The position numbers were made by a program, and so were the translations under genes. DNA of 64,000 nucleotides, taken from Paraburkholderia agricolaris (GTDB taxonomy: Bacteria; Pseudomonadota; Gammaproteobacteria; Burkholderiales; Burkholderiaceae). Shown piece by piece: positions 16,154 through 24,712 of the stretch. Position 1 is the stretch's first letter. Each line of letters opens with the position of its first letter. The notes under the pieces were generated by a model. It saw only the letters and a program-made list of their open reading frames with translations, searched no databases and was not told the origin of the DNA. The stretch spans positions 4,526,001 to 4,590,000 of the forward strand of contig NZ_QPER01000001.1 in NCBI RefSeq assembly GCF_009455635.1. The letters are read 5' to 3'.

Positions 16154-17971
16154 TCACTCCACCGTCACCGATTTCGCCAGATTCCGCGGCTTATCCACAT
16201 CTGTCCCACGCGCACAAGCCGTGTGATAAGCCAGCAACTGCAACGGCACCACGTGCAGAATCGGCGACAGCAAGCCGTAGTGCTCCGGCATCCGGATCAC
16301 ATGCAGACCCTCGTCGTTCACGATCTTCGTATCCGCGTCCGCGAACACATAGAGCTCGCCGCCGCGTGCGCGTACTTCCTGAATATTCGACTTCAGCTTC
16401 TCCAGCAACGCGTCATTCGGCGCCACCGTCACCACCGGCATCGCTTCCGTCACGAGCGCCAGCGGTCCGTGCTTCAGCTCGCCGGCCGGATACGCTTCCG
16501 CGTGGATATAGGAAATCTCCTTGAGCTTCAGCGCGCCCTCGAGCGCGATCGGATAATGCAGGCCGCGCCCGAGGAACAGCGCGTGCTCCTTGCGCGAAAA
16601 TTCTTCCGACCACGCGATGATCTGTGGCTCCAGCGCCAGCACGCTATTCAAGGCCGCCGGCAAGTGGCGCAACTGTTTCAGATATTCGGCTTCCTGCTCA
16701 GCGCTCACCTGTCCACGCAGCTTGCCAAGGGTCGCGGCCAGCACAAACAGCGCAACCAGTTGCGTCGTGAATGCCTTCGTGGACGCCACGCCGATCTCGC
16801 GACCCGCATGGGTCAGGAACGACAACGCTGTCTGACGCACCATCGCACTCGTGCCGACATTGCACACCGACAGCGTATGTTTATGTCCCAGCGCCTGCGC
16901 ATGCTTGAGCGCCGCCAGCGTGTCGGCCGTTTCGCCCGACTGCGAGATCACCACCACCAGCGACTTCGGATTCGGCACCGACTCGCGGTAGCGATACTCG
17001 CTGGCAATTTCCACCTGGGTCGGGATCTTCGCGACCGACTCGAGCCAGTACTTCGCGGTCAGCCCCGAGTAGTAGCTCGTGCCGCAGGCCAGAATCAGCA
17101 GGTTGTCGATATCCGCGAACACCTGGTCGGCACCCTCGCCGAAGAGCGACGCGTCGAACGAATCGGCTTGCGGGATCGTGTCGGTAATCGCACGCGGCTG
17201 CTCGAAGATTTCCTTCTGCATGAAGTGACGGTACGGGCCGAGTTCGACCGCGCCGCCATACGCCGCGACCTGACGCACTTCGCGCTGCGCCTCGTAGCCG
17301 TCACGATCGGCAATCCGCACGCCCTCGAGCGACAGTTCGCAGACGTCGCCTTCCTCGAGGAAGATGAAGCGTTCGGTGCTGCCGGCAAGCGCCAGTGCAT
17401 CCGAAGCGAGGAAGTTCTCACCGTTGCCGAGTCCTACCACCAGCGGCGAACCTTGCCGCGCGCCGACCACCGTATGCGGCTGATCCTTGTGCAGCACGGC
17501 GATCGCGTACGCACCGTGCAATTGCCCGACGGCTTCACGCACCGACGCGAACAGGTCGCCGCGATACAGGCTGTGAATCAGGTGGGCGATAACCTCTGTA
17601 TCGGTCTGCGAGACAAACTCGTAGCCCTTGCCCCGCAGCATTTCCCGCAGCGATTCGTAATTTTCGATAATGCCGTTGTGTACCAACGCGAGCGCATCTC
17701 TCGAGAAAATCGGGTGGGCGTTGTCGGTCACCGGCGCACCGTGCGTCGCCCAGCGCGTATGCGCGATACCCGTGATGCCTTCAAGGTGGCTTTCGTGCAC
17801 CTGCGCGTCCAGATCGGCGACGCGCGCGACGCTGCGGGCACGACGCGGCCCGCTCTCGGCGAGAACGGCCACGCCGCAGGAGTCGTAGCCGCGATACTCG
17901 AGGCGACGCAGTCCTTCGATCAGAACGGGAACGATATTACGTTGCGCAACCGCGCCAACAATCCCACACAT
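16154..17971 (-). CDS. glmS: Glutamine-fructose-6-phosphate aminotransferase
   Basis: A full-length 605-residue GlmS, which makes glucosamine-6-phosphate from fructose-6-phosphate and glutamine, the first step to UDP-GlcNAc. The glutaminase domain begins [12 protein letters not shown] with catalytic Cys2 and contains [11 protein letters not shown]. Two SIS isomerase domains follow ([11 protein letters not shown] and SQSGETADT; then [18 protein letters not shown]), with the C-terminal [13 protein letters not shown]. It is cotranscribed after glmU with a 60-bp gap. Confidence 0.98.
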   Translation of the reverse strand: MCGIVGAVAQRNIVPVLIEGLRRLEYRGYDSCGVAVLAESGPRRARSVARVADLDAQVHESHLEGITGIAHTRWATHGAPVTDNAHPIFSRDALALVHNGIIENYESLREMLRGKGYEFVSQTDTEVIAHLIHSLYRGDLFASVREAVGQLHGAYAIAVLHKDQPHTVVGARQGSPLVVGLGNGENFLASDALALAGSTERFIFLEEGDVCELSLEGVRIADRDGYEAQREVRQVAAYGGAVELGPYRHFMQKEIFEQPRAITDTIPQADSFDASLFGEGADQVFADIDNLLILACGTSYYSGLTAKYWLESVAKIPTQVEIASEYRYRESVPNPKSLVVVISQSGETADTLAALKHAQALGHKHTLSVCNVGTSAMVRQTALSFLTHAGREIGVASTKAFTTQLVALFVLAATLGKLRGQVSAEQEAEYLKQLRHLPAALNSVLALEPQIIAWSEEFSRKEHALFLGRGLHYPIALEGALKLKEISYIHAEAYPAGELKHGPLALVTEAMPVVTVAPNDALLEKLKSNIQEVRARGGELYVFADADTKIVNDEGLHVIRMPEHYGLLSPILHVVPLQLLAYHTACARGTDVDKPRNLAKSVTVE

Positions 17972-18031
17972 GGCTTATTCCTTTTCAGTGCTGGGTTTCA
18001 GGGAGCGCGCTTCGCGCGCGCGTCACGCCCA

Positions 18032-19393
18032 TCAGCTTTTCTTCTTGACTGGGCGTACGTAGCCCGGCTTGCTTGTTTGAGTCTTATCGTTCAGGACCAG
18101 CATGCCTTCTTCGACATCTTTCCAGACCGTTGTGCCCGCGGCGATCGTCACGCCGCGTTTCACGCGCACGGGTGCCACGAGTTGCGTATCGGAGCCGACG
18201 AACACGTCGTCTTCGATGATCGTGCGGAATTTGTTTGCGCCGTCGTAGTTACAGGTGATGGTACCCGCGCCGATATTCACGCGCGCGCCGATGTCCGCGT
18301 CGCCGATATACGTTAGATGGTTCGCCTTCGAGCCATGACCCAGCACCGCGTTTTTCACTTCGACGAAATTGCCGACGTGCGATTCGTCCTGCAACTGCGC
18401 GCCCGGACGCAGCCGGGCGTAGGGGCCGAGCACGACGTTCGCACCGACTTCGGCGCCTTCGATATGCGTAAACGCGTCGACGCGCGTACCGGCGCCGATC
18501 GTCGCATTGCGGATTAGGCAGTTCGGCCCGATCGTCACGTTGTCGGCCAGGATGACGCGACCTTCGAACACGCAGTTCACATCGATCGAGACATCGCGGC
18601 CGCATTCGAGCGTGCCGCGCACGTCGAGCCGAGCCGGGTCGGCAAGCGTCACGCCCGCAACCAGCAACGCCTCGGCGACATTGTGCTGATGAATCCGTTC
18701 GAGTTCGGCAAGCTGCTGCTTGCTATTCACGCCTAGCGTTTCCCACTCGTCGTCAGGCTGAGTGGTAACGACTTCGAGCCCTGCCTCGATCGCCATTTCG
18801 ACCGCGTCGGTCAGGTAAAACTCGCCTTGCGCGTTGTCGTTTTTCAACGCCGCGAGCCAGCCGCCCAGGCGTTCGGTCGGCGCGACGATGATGCCGGTGT
18901 TGATCTCGGCGATCTTGAGTTGCTCGGGCGTTGCGTCCTTCTGCTCGACGATGCGCGACACCTTGCCGTGCTGATCGCGCACGATGCGGCCATAGCCGCT
19001 GGGGTCGCCGAGCGTGACGGTGAGCACGCCGTAGCCGCCCTGCCCTGCATGGTCGGTCAACGCCCGCAGCGTGCTGGCGCGCGTGAGCGGCACGTCGCCG
19101 TACAGCACCAGCGTGGGTTCGGACGGATCGAGCAACGGCAGTGCCTGCTGTACCGCGTGGCCCGTGCCGAGCTGCTGCTCCTGCGCGGCGAACTGGACAT
19201 CTGGCGCAGCTACCGCTTGACGCACGGCGTCGGCGCCATGGCCGACCACCACAACCAGCCGCGTGGGTTTGAGCGCGCGGGCCGTGTCGATCACGTGAGC
19301 GAGGAGTGGCCGGCCAGCCAGCGGATGGAGCACCTTGGGAAGCGCGGACCGCATGCGCTTACCGGTGCCTGCCGCCAAAATCACGATGTTCAT
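18032..19393 (-). CDS. glmU: Bifunctional UDP-GlcNAc pyrophosphorylase / glucosamine-1-P acetyltransferase
   Basis: A 453-residue GlmU of normal length. The uridylyltransferase domain starts [22 protein letters not shown] and includes LYGDVPLTR; the C-terminal left-handed beta-helix acetyltransferase shows hexapeptide repeats and the acetyl-CoA region ([23 protein letters not shown]). It completes UDP-GlcNAc synthesis for peptidoglycan and LPS. The first gene of the glmU-glmS operon, it is separated from ttcA by an intrinsic terminator and has an extended -10 candidate just upstream. Confidence 0.98.
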   Translation of the reverse strand: MNIVILAAGTGKRMRSALPKVLHPLAGRPLLAHVIDTARALKPTRLVVVVGHGADAVRQAVAAPDVQFAAQEQQLGTGHAVQQALPLLDPSEPTLVLYGDVPLTRASTLRALTDHAGQGGYGVLTVTLGDPSGYGRIVRDQHGKVSRIVEQKDATPEQLKIAEINTGIIVAPTERLGGWLAALKNDNAQGEFYLTDAVEMAIEAGLEVVTTQPDDEWETLGVNSKQQLAELERIHQHNVAEALLVAGVTLADPARLDVRGTLECGRDVSIDVNCVFEGRVILADNVTIGPNCLIRNATIGAGTRVDAFTHIEGAEVGANVVLGPYARLRPGAQLQDESHVGNFVEVKNAVLGHGSKANHLTYIGDADIGARVNIGAGTITCNYDGANKFRTIIEDDVFVGSDTQLVAPVRVKRGVTIAAGTTVWKDVEEGMLVLNDKTQTSKPGYVRPVKKKS

Positions 19394-19426
19394 GGCGTCG
19401 GCAATCAGACGAGTTTGGAGCCGACG

Positions 19427-19435
19427 ATTCTATCA
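19427..19435 (-). promoter_or_regulatory. Extended -10 promoter candidate for glmU-glmS
   Basis: On the minus strand TGATAGAAT gives an extended -10 (TGN before TAGAAT) about 34 bases from the glmU ATG and directly downstream of the ttcA terminator. No good -35 hexamer is visible. Confidence 0.35.
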
Positions 19436-19448
19436 TGCAGGCCATCAC

Positions 19449-19472
19449 GAAAAAGGCCGCTCACGCGGCCTG
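19449..19472 (-). terminator. Rho-independent terminator of the folM-folB-ttcA unit
   Basis: On the minus strand AGGCCGC-GTGA-GCGGCCT forms a perfect 7-bp stem followed at once by a T run. It lies between the ttcA stop and the glmU start. Confidence 0.8.
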
Positions 19473-19527
19473 ACTACCCTGCTGAATCAGCCGGAAACCT
19501 TTGATTTCCGGACACTCCACGGCTCGA

Positions 19528-20526
19528 TCACAGATCGTCGAACTGAACGATCGAGATCGGCTTCGATCCGTTGAACGTTGCACCTTCGCCGGCATCGGTC
19601 GAACACGGCTCCTCGTCGAAGGCAATATCGCCTTGGGGATCCGCCTCGCCGCTTGCGCGCAGGCCCGCGAACGGGAACAGCTTGTGATCCATCAGGTGCG
19701 ACGGCACGATGTTCGACAACGCGTTGAACATATTTTCGACACGGCCCGGGAAGCGCTTCTCCCAATCGCGGATCAGCGCCTTCATTTCCGCGCGTTTCAG
19801 GTTCGGCTGGCTGCCGCACAGATTGCACGGAATGATCGGAAATTCGCGCAGCTCGGCGTACTTTTCCAGATCGGTTTCCTTCACGTAGGCGAGCGGACGG
19901 ATCACGATATTCTTGCCGTCGTCCGATTGCAGCTTGGGCGGCATGCCCTTGAGCTTGCCGCCGTAGAACAGGTTCAGCAGCAGCGTTTGCAGGATGTCGT
20001 CGCGATGATGGCCGAGCGCGATTTTGGTCGCGCCCAGTTCGCCCGCCACGCGATACAGAATGCCGCGACGCAGCCGCGAGCATAGCGAGCAGGTGGTCTT
20101 GCCTTCCGGCACCAGCCGCTTGACGATGCTGTACGTGTCCTGATTCTCGATGTGAAACGGAATGTCCAGTTGTTTCAGGTACTCAGGCAGCACGTGCTCC
20201 GGAAACCCCGGCTGCTTCTGGTCGAGATTCACCGCGACGATGTCGAAGTTGATCGGCGCGCGTTCGCGCAACCGCATCAGGATTTCGAGCATGGCGTAGC
20301 TGTCCTTGCCGCCCGACAGGCACACCATCACCTTGTCGCCTTCCTCGATCATGTTGAAGTCGCCGATCGCCTCACCGACCTGGCGCGCGAGCCGCTTGAA
20401 CAGCTTGTTGTTCTCGTAGGCTTCTTTCTGCTCGCGGCGCGTAAGCGGTGTTTTGCCCACGGGGGCGTGCGCGGCCTCGCCCGCCTCAGGGGCCGCAGTG
20501 CCGTTCAGGATTTCCTGAGCGTTCAT
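19528..20526 (-). CDS. ttcA: tRNA 2-thiocytidine biosynthesis protein
   Basis: A 332-residue PP-loop ATPase that thiolates cytidine-32 of certain tRNAs. The ATP-binding PP-loop is [13 protein letters not shown] (about residues 69-81). The iron-sulfur cysteines are in [12 protein letters not shown], and a further CxxC (CNLCGSQ) follows. It starts four bases after the folB stop with an AGAGGA ribosome-binding site, so it is coupled to folB. The C-terminal 50 residues are less conserved. Confidence 0.95.
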   Translation of the reverse strand: MNAQEILNGTAAPEAGEAAHAPVGKTPLTRREQKEAYENNKLFKRLARQVGEAIGDFNMIEEGDKVMVCLSGGKDSYAMLEILMRLRERAPINFDIVAVNLDQKQPGFPEHVLPEYLKQLDIPFHIENQDTYSIVKRLVPEGKTTCSLCSRLRRGILYRVAGELGATKIALGHHRDDILQTLLLNLFYGGKLKGMPPKLQSDDGKNIVIRPLAYVKETDLEKYAELREFPIIPCNLCGSQPNLKRAEMKALIRDWEKRFPGRVENMFNALSNIVPSHLMDHKLFPFAGLRASGEADPQGDIAFDEEPCSTDAGEGATFNGSKPISIVQFDDL

Positions 20527-20529
20527 GGC

Positions 20530-20925
20530 TCAATCCTCTTTGATACGAAAGACTTCGACGCCCACCGCGTCGCAGTCGGGATAAACGTCCGGCTTTTCGG
20601 TCGACACGCACACGGCGCGCACCTGAGGATGATCGAGCAGCGCCTTGACGAGGTCGTCGCAGAGGGTTTCCTGCAGATGAATATGACCTTGTTCGACGCG
20701 GCGCGCGATGGTCGAGCGCATGAAGTCGTAATCGACGACTTCATGCAATTTATCCTGAACCGGCGTGGACAACGCGAGCGGCACGAACAGTTCGACGTTG
20801 ATCACGACGCGCTGTTCGCCGCGCTTTTCGAAATCGTGCACACCGATGTTGATGTGCACTTCGTAATTGCGCAGAAAGAGCCGGCGGCAATCGGCGAGCC
20901 GGGGATGCGAAAGAGCGGCAAACAT
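20530..20925 (-). CDS. folB: Dihydroneopterin aldolase
   Basis: A 131-residue FolB that converts dihydroneopterin to 6-hydroxymethyl-dihydropterin in folate synthesis. Recognisable segments are LFLRNYEVHINIGVHDFEK, VVDYDFMRSTI and VCVSTEKPDVYPDCDAVGVEVFR. The frame is open to 20958, but the ATG at 20925, with GGAACGAAC before it, is the preferred start. It lies between the folM-like SDR and ttcA on the same strand; a pteridine-using SDR next to folB supports a shared folate role. Confidence 0.9.
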   Translation of the reverse strand: MFAALSHPRLADCRRLFLRNYEVHINIGVHDFEKRGEQRVVINVELFVPLALSTPVQDKLHEVVDYDFMRSTIARRVEQGHIHLQETLCDDLVKALLDHPQVRAVCVSTEKPDVYPDCDAVGVEVFRIKED

Positions 20926-21023
20926 GTTCGTTCCAGTCGAAAAAGGCGTGCGGGGCACGCAAAGGGACGCTGCAACACGCGTGCTGGCCGCCGGCTAGAA
21001 CCGGCAACCCGCACGCGCGCTAT

Positions 21024-21842
21024 TCAGGCGCCCGTCAAAAACATTACGTCGCGCGGCAGCGGCACAAGGTGCTGCCCGCCGTCGACTACCAGCGTCGTTC
21101 CGGTGACGCCCGCTGCATCGGCGAGATACAGCGCGGCGGCGACAATATCCTCCGGCCGCGACGCGCGGCCCAAAGGCGTAGTACGGTGAGCGGCTTCAAA
21201 ATCGGCCGGCGTCTGGTCGCCGGATTGCATAGTCAGACCGGGGGCGAGCCCGACCACGCGCACTTTCGGCGCCAACGCCTGCGCCAGCGCAACCGTCGCT
21301 GTCTGCAACGCTGCTTTTGACAGCGTGTACGACAGGTAGTCCGGATTCATGTTGTACAGCTTCTGGTCCAGCACATTGATGACCACGCCGCGCTGGCTTT
21401 CATCGGTGCGCGCGGTGTCCGGCGTGAGCTCGAACAGCATGCGCGCCAACACGAGCGGCGCGCCGAGATTCATTGCGGTGAGCTTCAGCAGCAGTTCGTA
21501 ACCGACGTTAAGCGCCGTATCTTCCTCGAAGCGCGACGCGTTGTTCACAATACACGACGGCCGGCCCAGCGCGGCCATACAGGCGGGTAAAAGTTGCCCG
21601 ACCTGGGCCTCGTCGCCCAGTTCCGCGTGCAGAGCCACCGCGCGGCGCCCCAAAGCGACGATTTCCGCGACCACCTGGTCGGCCTCCTCCCGCGACGCGC
21701 CGTAATGGACCGCCACGTCCCAGCCACGCGCGGCAAAGCCGAGCGCGAGCGAGCGCCCGATGCGGCGGGCGGCGCCGGTAATCAGCACGATGCGCGGCGC
21801 TTCGGGCGCGCGGGCGGCGGCGGTATCCAGAGAGGCGGTCAT
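21024..21842 (-). CDS. folM: Pteridine-reductase-like SDR (FolM-type)
   Basis: A 272-residue classical SDR: nucleotide motif LITGAARRIGRSLAL with an Arg-rich TGxxxRIG typical of NADPH-dependent pteridine reductases, NNAS at about 110, and the active site YTLSK. The usual catalytic Ser is replaced by an Asp-containing segment (INVLDQKLYN), as in PTR1/FolM proteins that reduce dihydrobiopterin or dihydromonapterin/dihydrofolate. Its position upstream of folB supports this. The gene symbol is by analogy. Only 13 bp separate its start from the divergent midA start. Confidence 0.75.
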   Translation of the reverse strand: MTASLDTAAARAPEAPRIVLITGAARRIGRSLALGFAARGWDVAVHYGASREEADQVVAEIVALGRRAVALHAELGDEAQVGQLLPACMAALGRPSCIVNNASRFEEDTALNVGYELLLKLTAMNLGAPLVLARMLFELTPDTARTDESQRGVVINVLDQKLYNMNPDYLSYTLSKAALQTATVALAQALAPKVRVVGLAPGLTMQSGDQTPADFEAAHRTTPLGRASRPEDIVAAALYLADAAGVTGTTLVVDGGQHLVPLPRDVMFLTGA

Positions 21843-21855
21843 TTACAATGCGGGG

Positions 21856-23046
21856 ATGAATCCGAAAGCTCACCAACCCGATAGTTTACCTGCTCCCGGC
21901 CCGAGCGCGCTTGCGCAGTCCGAAGCGCTGGTCGCGCAGCTCCGTTCGGCGCTCGAAGCGGCAGGCGGCTGGTTGCCGTTCGACCGCTACATGGAGCGCG
22001 CGCTTTACGCGCCGGGGCTCGGCTATTACAGCGGTGGCGCTCGCAAATTCGGCCTGCGCGGCGACGACGGCAGCGACTTCGTGACGGCGCCGGAAATGTC
22101 GCCGCTATTCGCATCGACACTGGCGCGCCCGCTCGCCGAGGCCTTGCAGGCAAGCGGCACGCGCAACGTGATGGAATTCGGCGCCGGCACGGGCAAACTC
22201 GCCGCCGGCTTGCTGAATGCGCTCGACGCGCTGGGCGCCGAATTCGACAGCTATTCGATCGTGGATTTGTCAGGCGAATTGCGCGAGCGCCAATGCGAGA
22301 CGATCGAAGCCACGGCACCGGCACTGGCCACGAAGGTGCGCTGGCTGGACGCGTTGCCGGAGCGATTCGAAGGCGTGGTGATCGGCAACGAGGTGTTGGA
22401 CGCGATGCCCGTACGGCTATTCGCCTTCACCGGTGGGACCTGGCACGAACGCGGCGTGGTGTGGCGCGATGAGGCTTTTGCGTTCGACGACCGTCCCGTA
22501 TCGGCGGCAGCGGACATTGCGTTTCTGGCCCAGATCGACACGGCTGGCGAAGACTACGTTACGGAAACGCACGAGGCCGCCTGTGCATTCACGCGAACCA
22601 TCTGCACGATGCTCACGCGTGGCGCGGCGTTCTTTATCGATTATGGTTTTCCGCGTCACGAGTATTACCATGAGCAGCGCGCGCAGGGCACGTTGATGTG
22701 CCATTACCGGCACCGCGCGCATGGCGATCCGTTTGTTTATCCGGGTTTGCAGGACATCACGGCGCACGTGGAGTTTACCGGCATCGCCGAAGCCGGGGTT
22801 GAGGCTGGCGCGGACTTGCTGGGATTCACTTCGCAAGCGCGGTTTTTGTTGAATGCGGGGATTACCGAGGCGTTATCGGCGCTTGATCCAACGGACACGG
22901 CGAGGTTTTTGCCGGCGGCGAATGCGGTGCAAAAATTGTTGTCCGAGGCCGAGATGGGCGAACTGTTCAAAGTGATTGCGTTTTCGCGTGGGCTCGATGA
23001 CACGTTGCAGGCGTTTTCCGGCGGCGACCGGTCACATACGCTGTGA
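21856..23046 (+). CDS. SAM-dependent methyltransferase of the MidA/NDUFAF7 family
   Basis: A 396-residue class I methyltransferase (DUF185). The SAM-binding region reads VMEFGAGTGKLAAGLL then YSIVDLSGELRERQ, and the family signature GNEVLDAMPVRLF follows. The mitochondrial homologue NDUFAF7 methylates an Arg in a complex I subunit and is needed for assembly; the bacterial role is not established. An upstream start at 21760 would overlap the folM-like gene deeply, so the ATG at 21856 with adjacent CGGGG is preferred. Confidence 0.85.
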   Translation: MNPKAHQPDSLPAPGPSALAQSEALVAQLRSALEAAGGWLPFDRYMERALYAPGLGYYSGGARKFGLRGDDGSDFVTAPEMSPLFASTLARPLAEALQASGTRNVMEFGAGTGKLAAGLLNALDALGAEFDSYSIVDLSGELRERQCETIEATAPALATKVRWLDALPERFEGVVIGNEVLDAMPVRLFAFTGGTWHERGVVWRDEAFAFDDRPVSAAADIAFLAQIDTAGEDYVTETHEAACAFTRTICTMLTRGAAFFIDYGFPRHEYYHEQRAQGTLMCHYRHRAHGDPFVYPGLQDITAHVEFTGIAEAGVEAGADLLGFTSQARFLLNAGITEALSALDPTDTARFLPAANAVQKLLSEAEMGELFKVIAFSRGLDDTLQAFSGGDRSHTL

Positions 23047-23069
23047 TTTTTTTGCCTTAAGGATGGGTG

Positions 23070-23264
23070 ATGATCCGCTGGCTGTTGACTACGTTTATCG
23101 CGGTGGCGGTGCTGTCGGCCTGCTGGCCGTGGCTCAGGAAGTTCGGAGTTGGGCGGATGCCCGGTGATGTTACTTTGCGGCTGTTTGGGCGGGAGTATCC
23201 GTTTCCGTTTATGTCGGCGCTTGTGGTTTCGATGGTTTTGTCGTTGATTGCCAGGGTTTTATAG
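23070..23264 (+). CDS. DUF2905 small membrane protein
   Basis: A 64-residue protein with two TM helices (LLTTFIAVAVLSACWPW and FMSALVVSMVLSLIARVL) separated by the family signature FGVGRMPGDVTLRLFGREYPFP. DUF2905 proteins are widespread but have no known function. GTG at 23067 is an alternative, but AAGGA is correctly spaced for the ATG at 23070. It follows midA by 23 bp and is probably cotranscribed. The A-depleted repeat begins seven bases after its stop. Confidence 0.85.
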   Translation: MIRWLLTTFIAVAVLSACWPWLRKFGVGRMPGDVTLRLFGREYPFPFMSALVVSMVLSLIARVL

Positions 23265-23270
23265 CGGTTT

Positions 23271-23449
23271 GGTTTTTGCCTGTTCGGCGGGTTTGTTGTT
23301 GGTCTGGATTTTGGGCGCTGTCTTGCTGTGCTCGTGGTCTGTTCTGGTGTTGGTCTTTTGGCCTTTCCTTGCTTTGTTAGTGGTTTATTAGCGTTGCCCC
23401 TGTGCGGGGCGGCACCTACTTTTCTTTGCCTGCCGCAAAGAAAAGTAGG
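23271..23449 (+). repeat. Left copy of an A-depleted intergenic repeat with terminal hairpin
   Basis: From GGTTTTTGCC (23271) to GGGGCGG (23412) this sequence is repeated in inverse orientation at 24570-24712 with roughly 88 % identity by eye. The strand is G/T-rich and almost lacks A. Only this copy carries an added perfect hairpin, CCTACTTTTCTTTGC (23415-23429) against GCAAAGAAAAGTAGG (23435-23449), a 15-bp stem with a five-base loop. From memory, copies of this family are scattered through Paraburkholderia genomes. It directly follows the DUF2905 gene and may act as a transcription end. Confidence 0.8.
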
Positions 23450-23453
23450 GGCG

Positions 23454-24570
23454 GTTTCAAATACCAAGTGCAACAGCCGGGTCGATAACAATTCCCTGTC
23501 TGGCGCAGTTATCAATGAATACCTCGCCGGGCCGGCGCCAGCCGAGTGTTTTGCGAGGTCGCCGATTCAGGTTCAGCGCGATGGCATCGAGTTCGCGCTG
23601 CGTGAACTTTGACAGGTCCACGCCCTTCGGCAGGAACTGGCGCAGCAACCCATTGGTGTTCTCGCAGATACCGCGTTGCCAGGGACTATGCGGATCACAG
23701 AAATACACCTTGATACCGGTTGTTTCGGCCAGCTTCTTGTGTAGCGCCATTTCCTTGCCCTGATCGTAAGTCAGGGTCTTCAGCAAATCCGGATCGAGCG
23801 GCGCAAACGCCGCACTGTACGCCTTGAGCGCGGCTTCGGCGGTGCTGTCCTCCATCTTCACCAGCATCACGAACAGCGTGCTGCGATCGATCAGTGTGCC
23901 CACTGCCGAACGGTTGCCCGCACCCTTGATCAGATCCCCCTCCCAATGTCCGGCAATCCGCCGCTCATTGGCCTCCGGAGGCCGGATATGGATGCTAGCC
24001 ATATCGACCAGTTTGCCCCGTCGGTCTTCGCCTCGCGTGCGCGGCTTGCGCGTGCTACGCCCCTGTCTTAACAGACCCACCAACTCGCGCTTGAGTTCTC
24101 CACGCGGCATGGCGTAGATGGCGTTGTAGATGGTTTCGTGTGAGGCATTCAAGGCAGGTTCGTCTGGATGGGTACGTTTGAGTTCGGCAGAAATCTGTTC
24201 GGGCGAGTGACACTCGTCCAGATGCTGACGCACTTCAGCCCACAGGGCTCCTTCAGGCTGTAGCTTGCGTTCGCGACGCGGCTTATGACGAAGCTGTGCA
24301 GCCCTGCGCCCGGCCAATGTTGCATTGTATCCACCCGCAACCGGCGGCCTGCCCAGTGCGCCGCGTTCGTGCTTCGGCTTCCAGTTATTGCGCCTCAACT
24401 CCCGACTGATCGTGCTGCGCGAGCGCTGCAAAGCGAGCGCAATCTCGCTTGATTTGCGATTCTCCATCTTCATCGCAAAGATCACGCCGCGCTCTTCGAC
24501 GCTCAGATGTTCGTATATTTTTCCCATGCAACGCATCCTAACTGAGGCTGTTGCACTTGTATTTTGAAAC
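23454..24570 (-). mobile_element. IS30-family insertion sequence, apparently intact
   Basis: A roughly 1.1-kb element bounded by imperfect inverted repeats of 25 bp: GTTTCAAATACCAAGTGCAA at the left and the matching end at 24546-24570 (22 of 25 positions agree). One transposase gene fills it and its stop codon lies inside the left repeat. The flanks mirror each other too (GGGGCG left, CGCCCC right), giving CG as a possible 2-bp target duplication in a palindromic site, as IS30 elements prefer. The outer boundary could therefore be off by several bases. Confidence 0.85.
23457..24527 (-). CDS. IS30-family transposase
   Basis: A 356-residue DDE transposase. The N-terminal helix-turn-helix is EHLSVEERGVIFAMKMENRK then RSRSTISRELRRN; the catalytic core has HWEGDLIKG (first Asp), LTYDQGKEM (second Asp) and WQRGICENTNGLLRQFLPKG (Glu), the IS30 signature. 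An ATG nine bases upstream (24536) is an alternative start. The frame is complete with no visible frameshift, so the element may still move. Confidence 0.9.
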   Translation of the reverse strand: MGKIYEHLSVEERGVIFAMKMENRKSSEIALALQRSRSTISRELRRNNWKPKHERGALGRPPVAGGYNATLAGRRAAQLRHKPRRERKLQPEGALWAEVRQHLDECHSPEQISAELKRTHPDEPALNASHETIYNAIYAMPRGELKRELVGLLRQGRSTRKPRTRGEDRRGKLVDMASIHIRPPEANERRIAGHWEGDLIKGAGNRSAVGTLIDRSTLFVMLVKMEDSTAEAALKAYSAAFAPLDPDLLKTLTYDQGKEMALHKKLAETTGIKVYFCDPHSPWQRGICENTNGLLRQFLPKGVDLSKFTQRELDAIALNLNRRPRKTLGWRRPGEVFIDNCARQGIVIDPAVALGI

Positions 24571-24712
24571 CGCCCCGCACAGGGGCAACGCTAATAGACC
24601 ACTACCACAGCAAGGAAAGGCCAAAAGACCAACAACAGAACAAACCACGAACACCACAAGGCAACGCCAAAAAACCCAGATCAACAACAAAACCGCCCAA
24701 CAGGCAAAAACC
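24570..24712 (-). repeat. Right, inverted copy of the A-depleted intergenic repeat
   Basis: Read on the minus strand this runs from GGTTTTTGCC (just after the cca stop codon) to GGGGCGG at the IS junction, matching the left copy. It lacks the 15-bp hairpin found in the left copy, so this end was removed or never present. It begins directly at the end of cca, as the left copy begins at the end of the DUF2905 gene; the repeats thus occupy the 3' flanks of two convergent genes. Confidence 0.8.

Noticed and set aside
16223..18316. A 697-codon open frame antisense to glmS
   Set aside because: Fully opposite a core gene with clear motifs; Arg/His-rich translation typical of a shadow frame.
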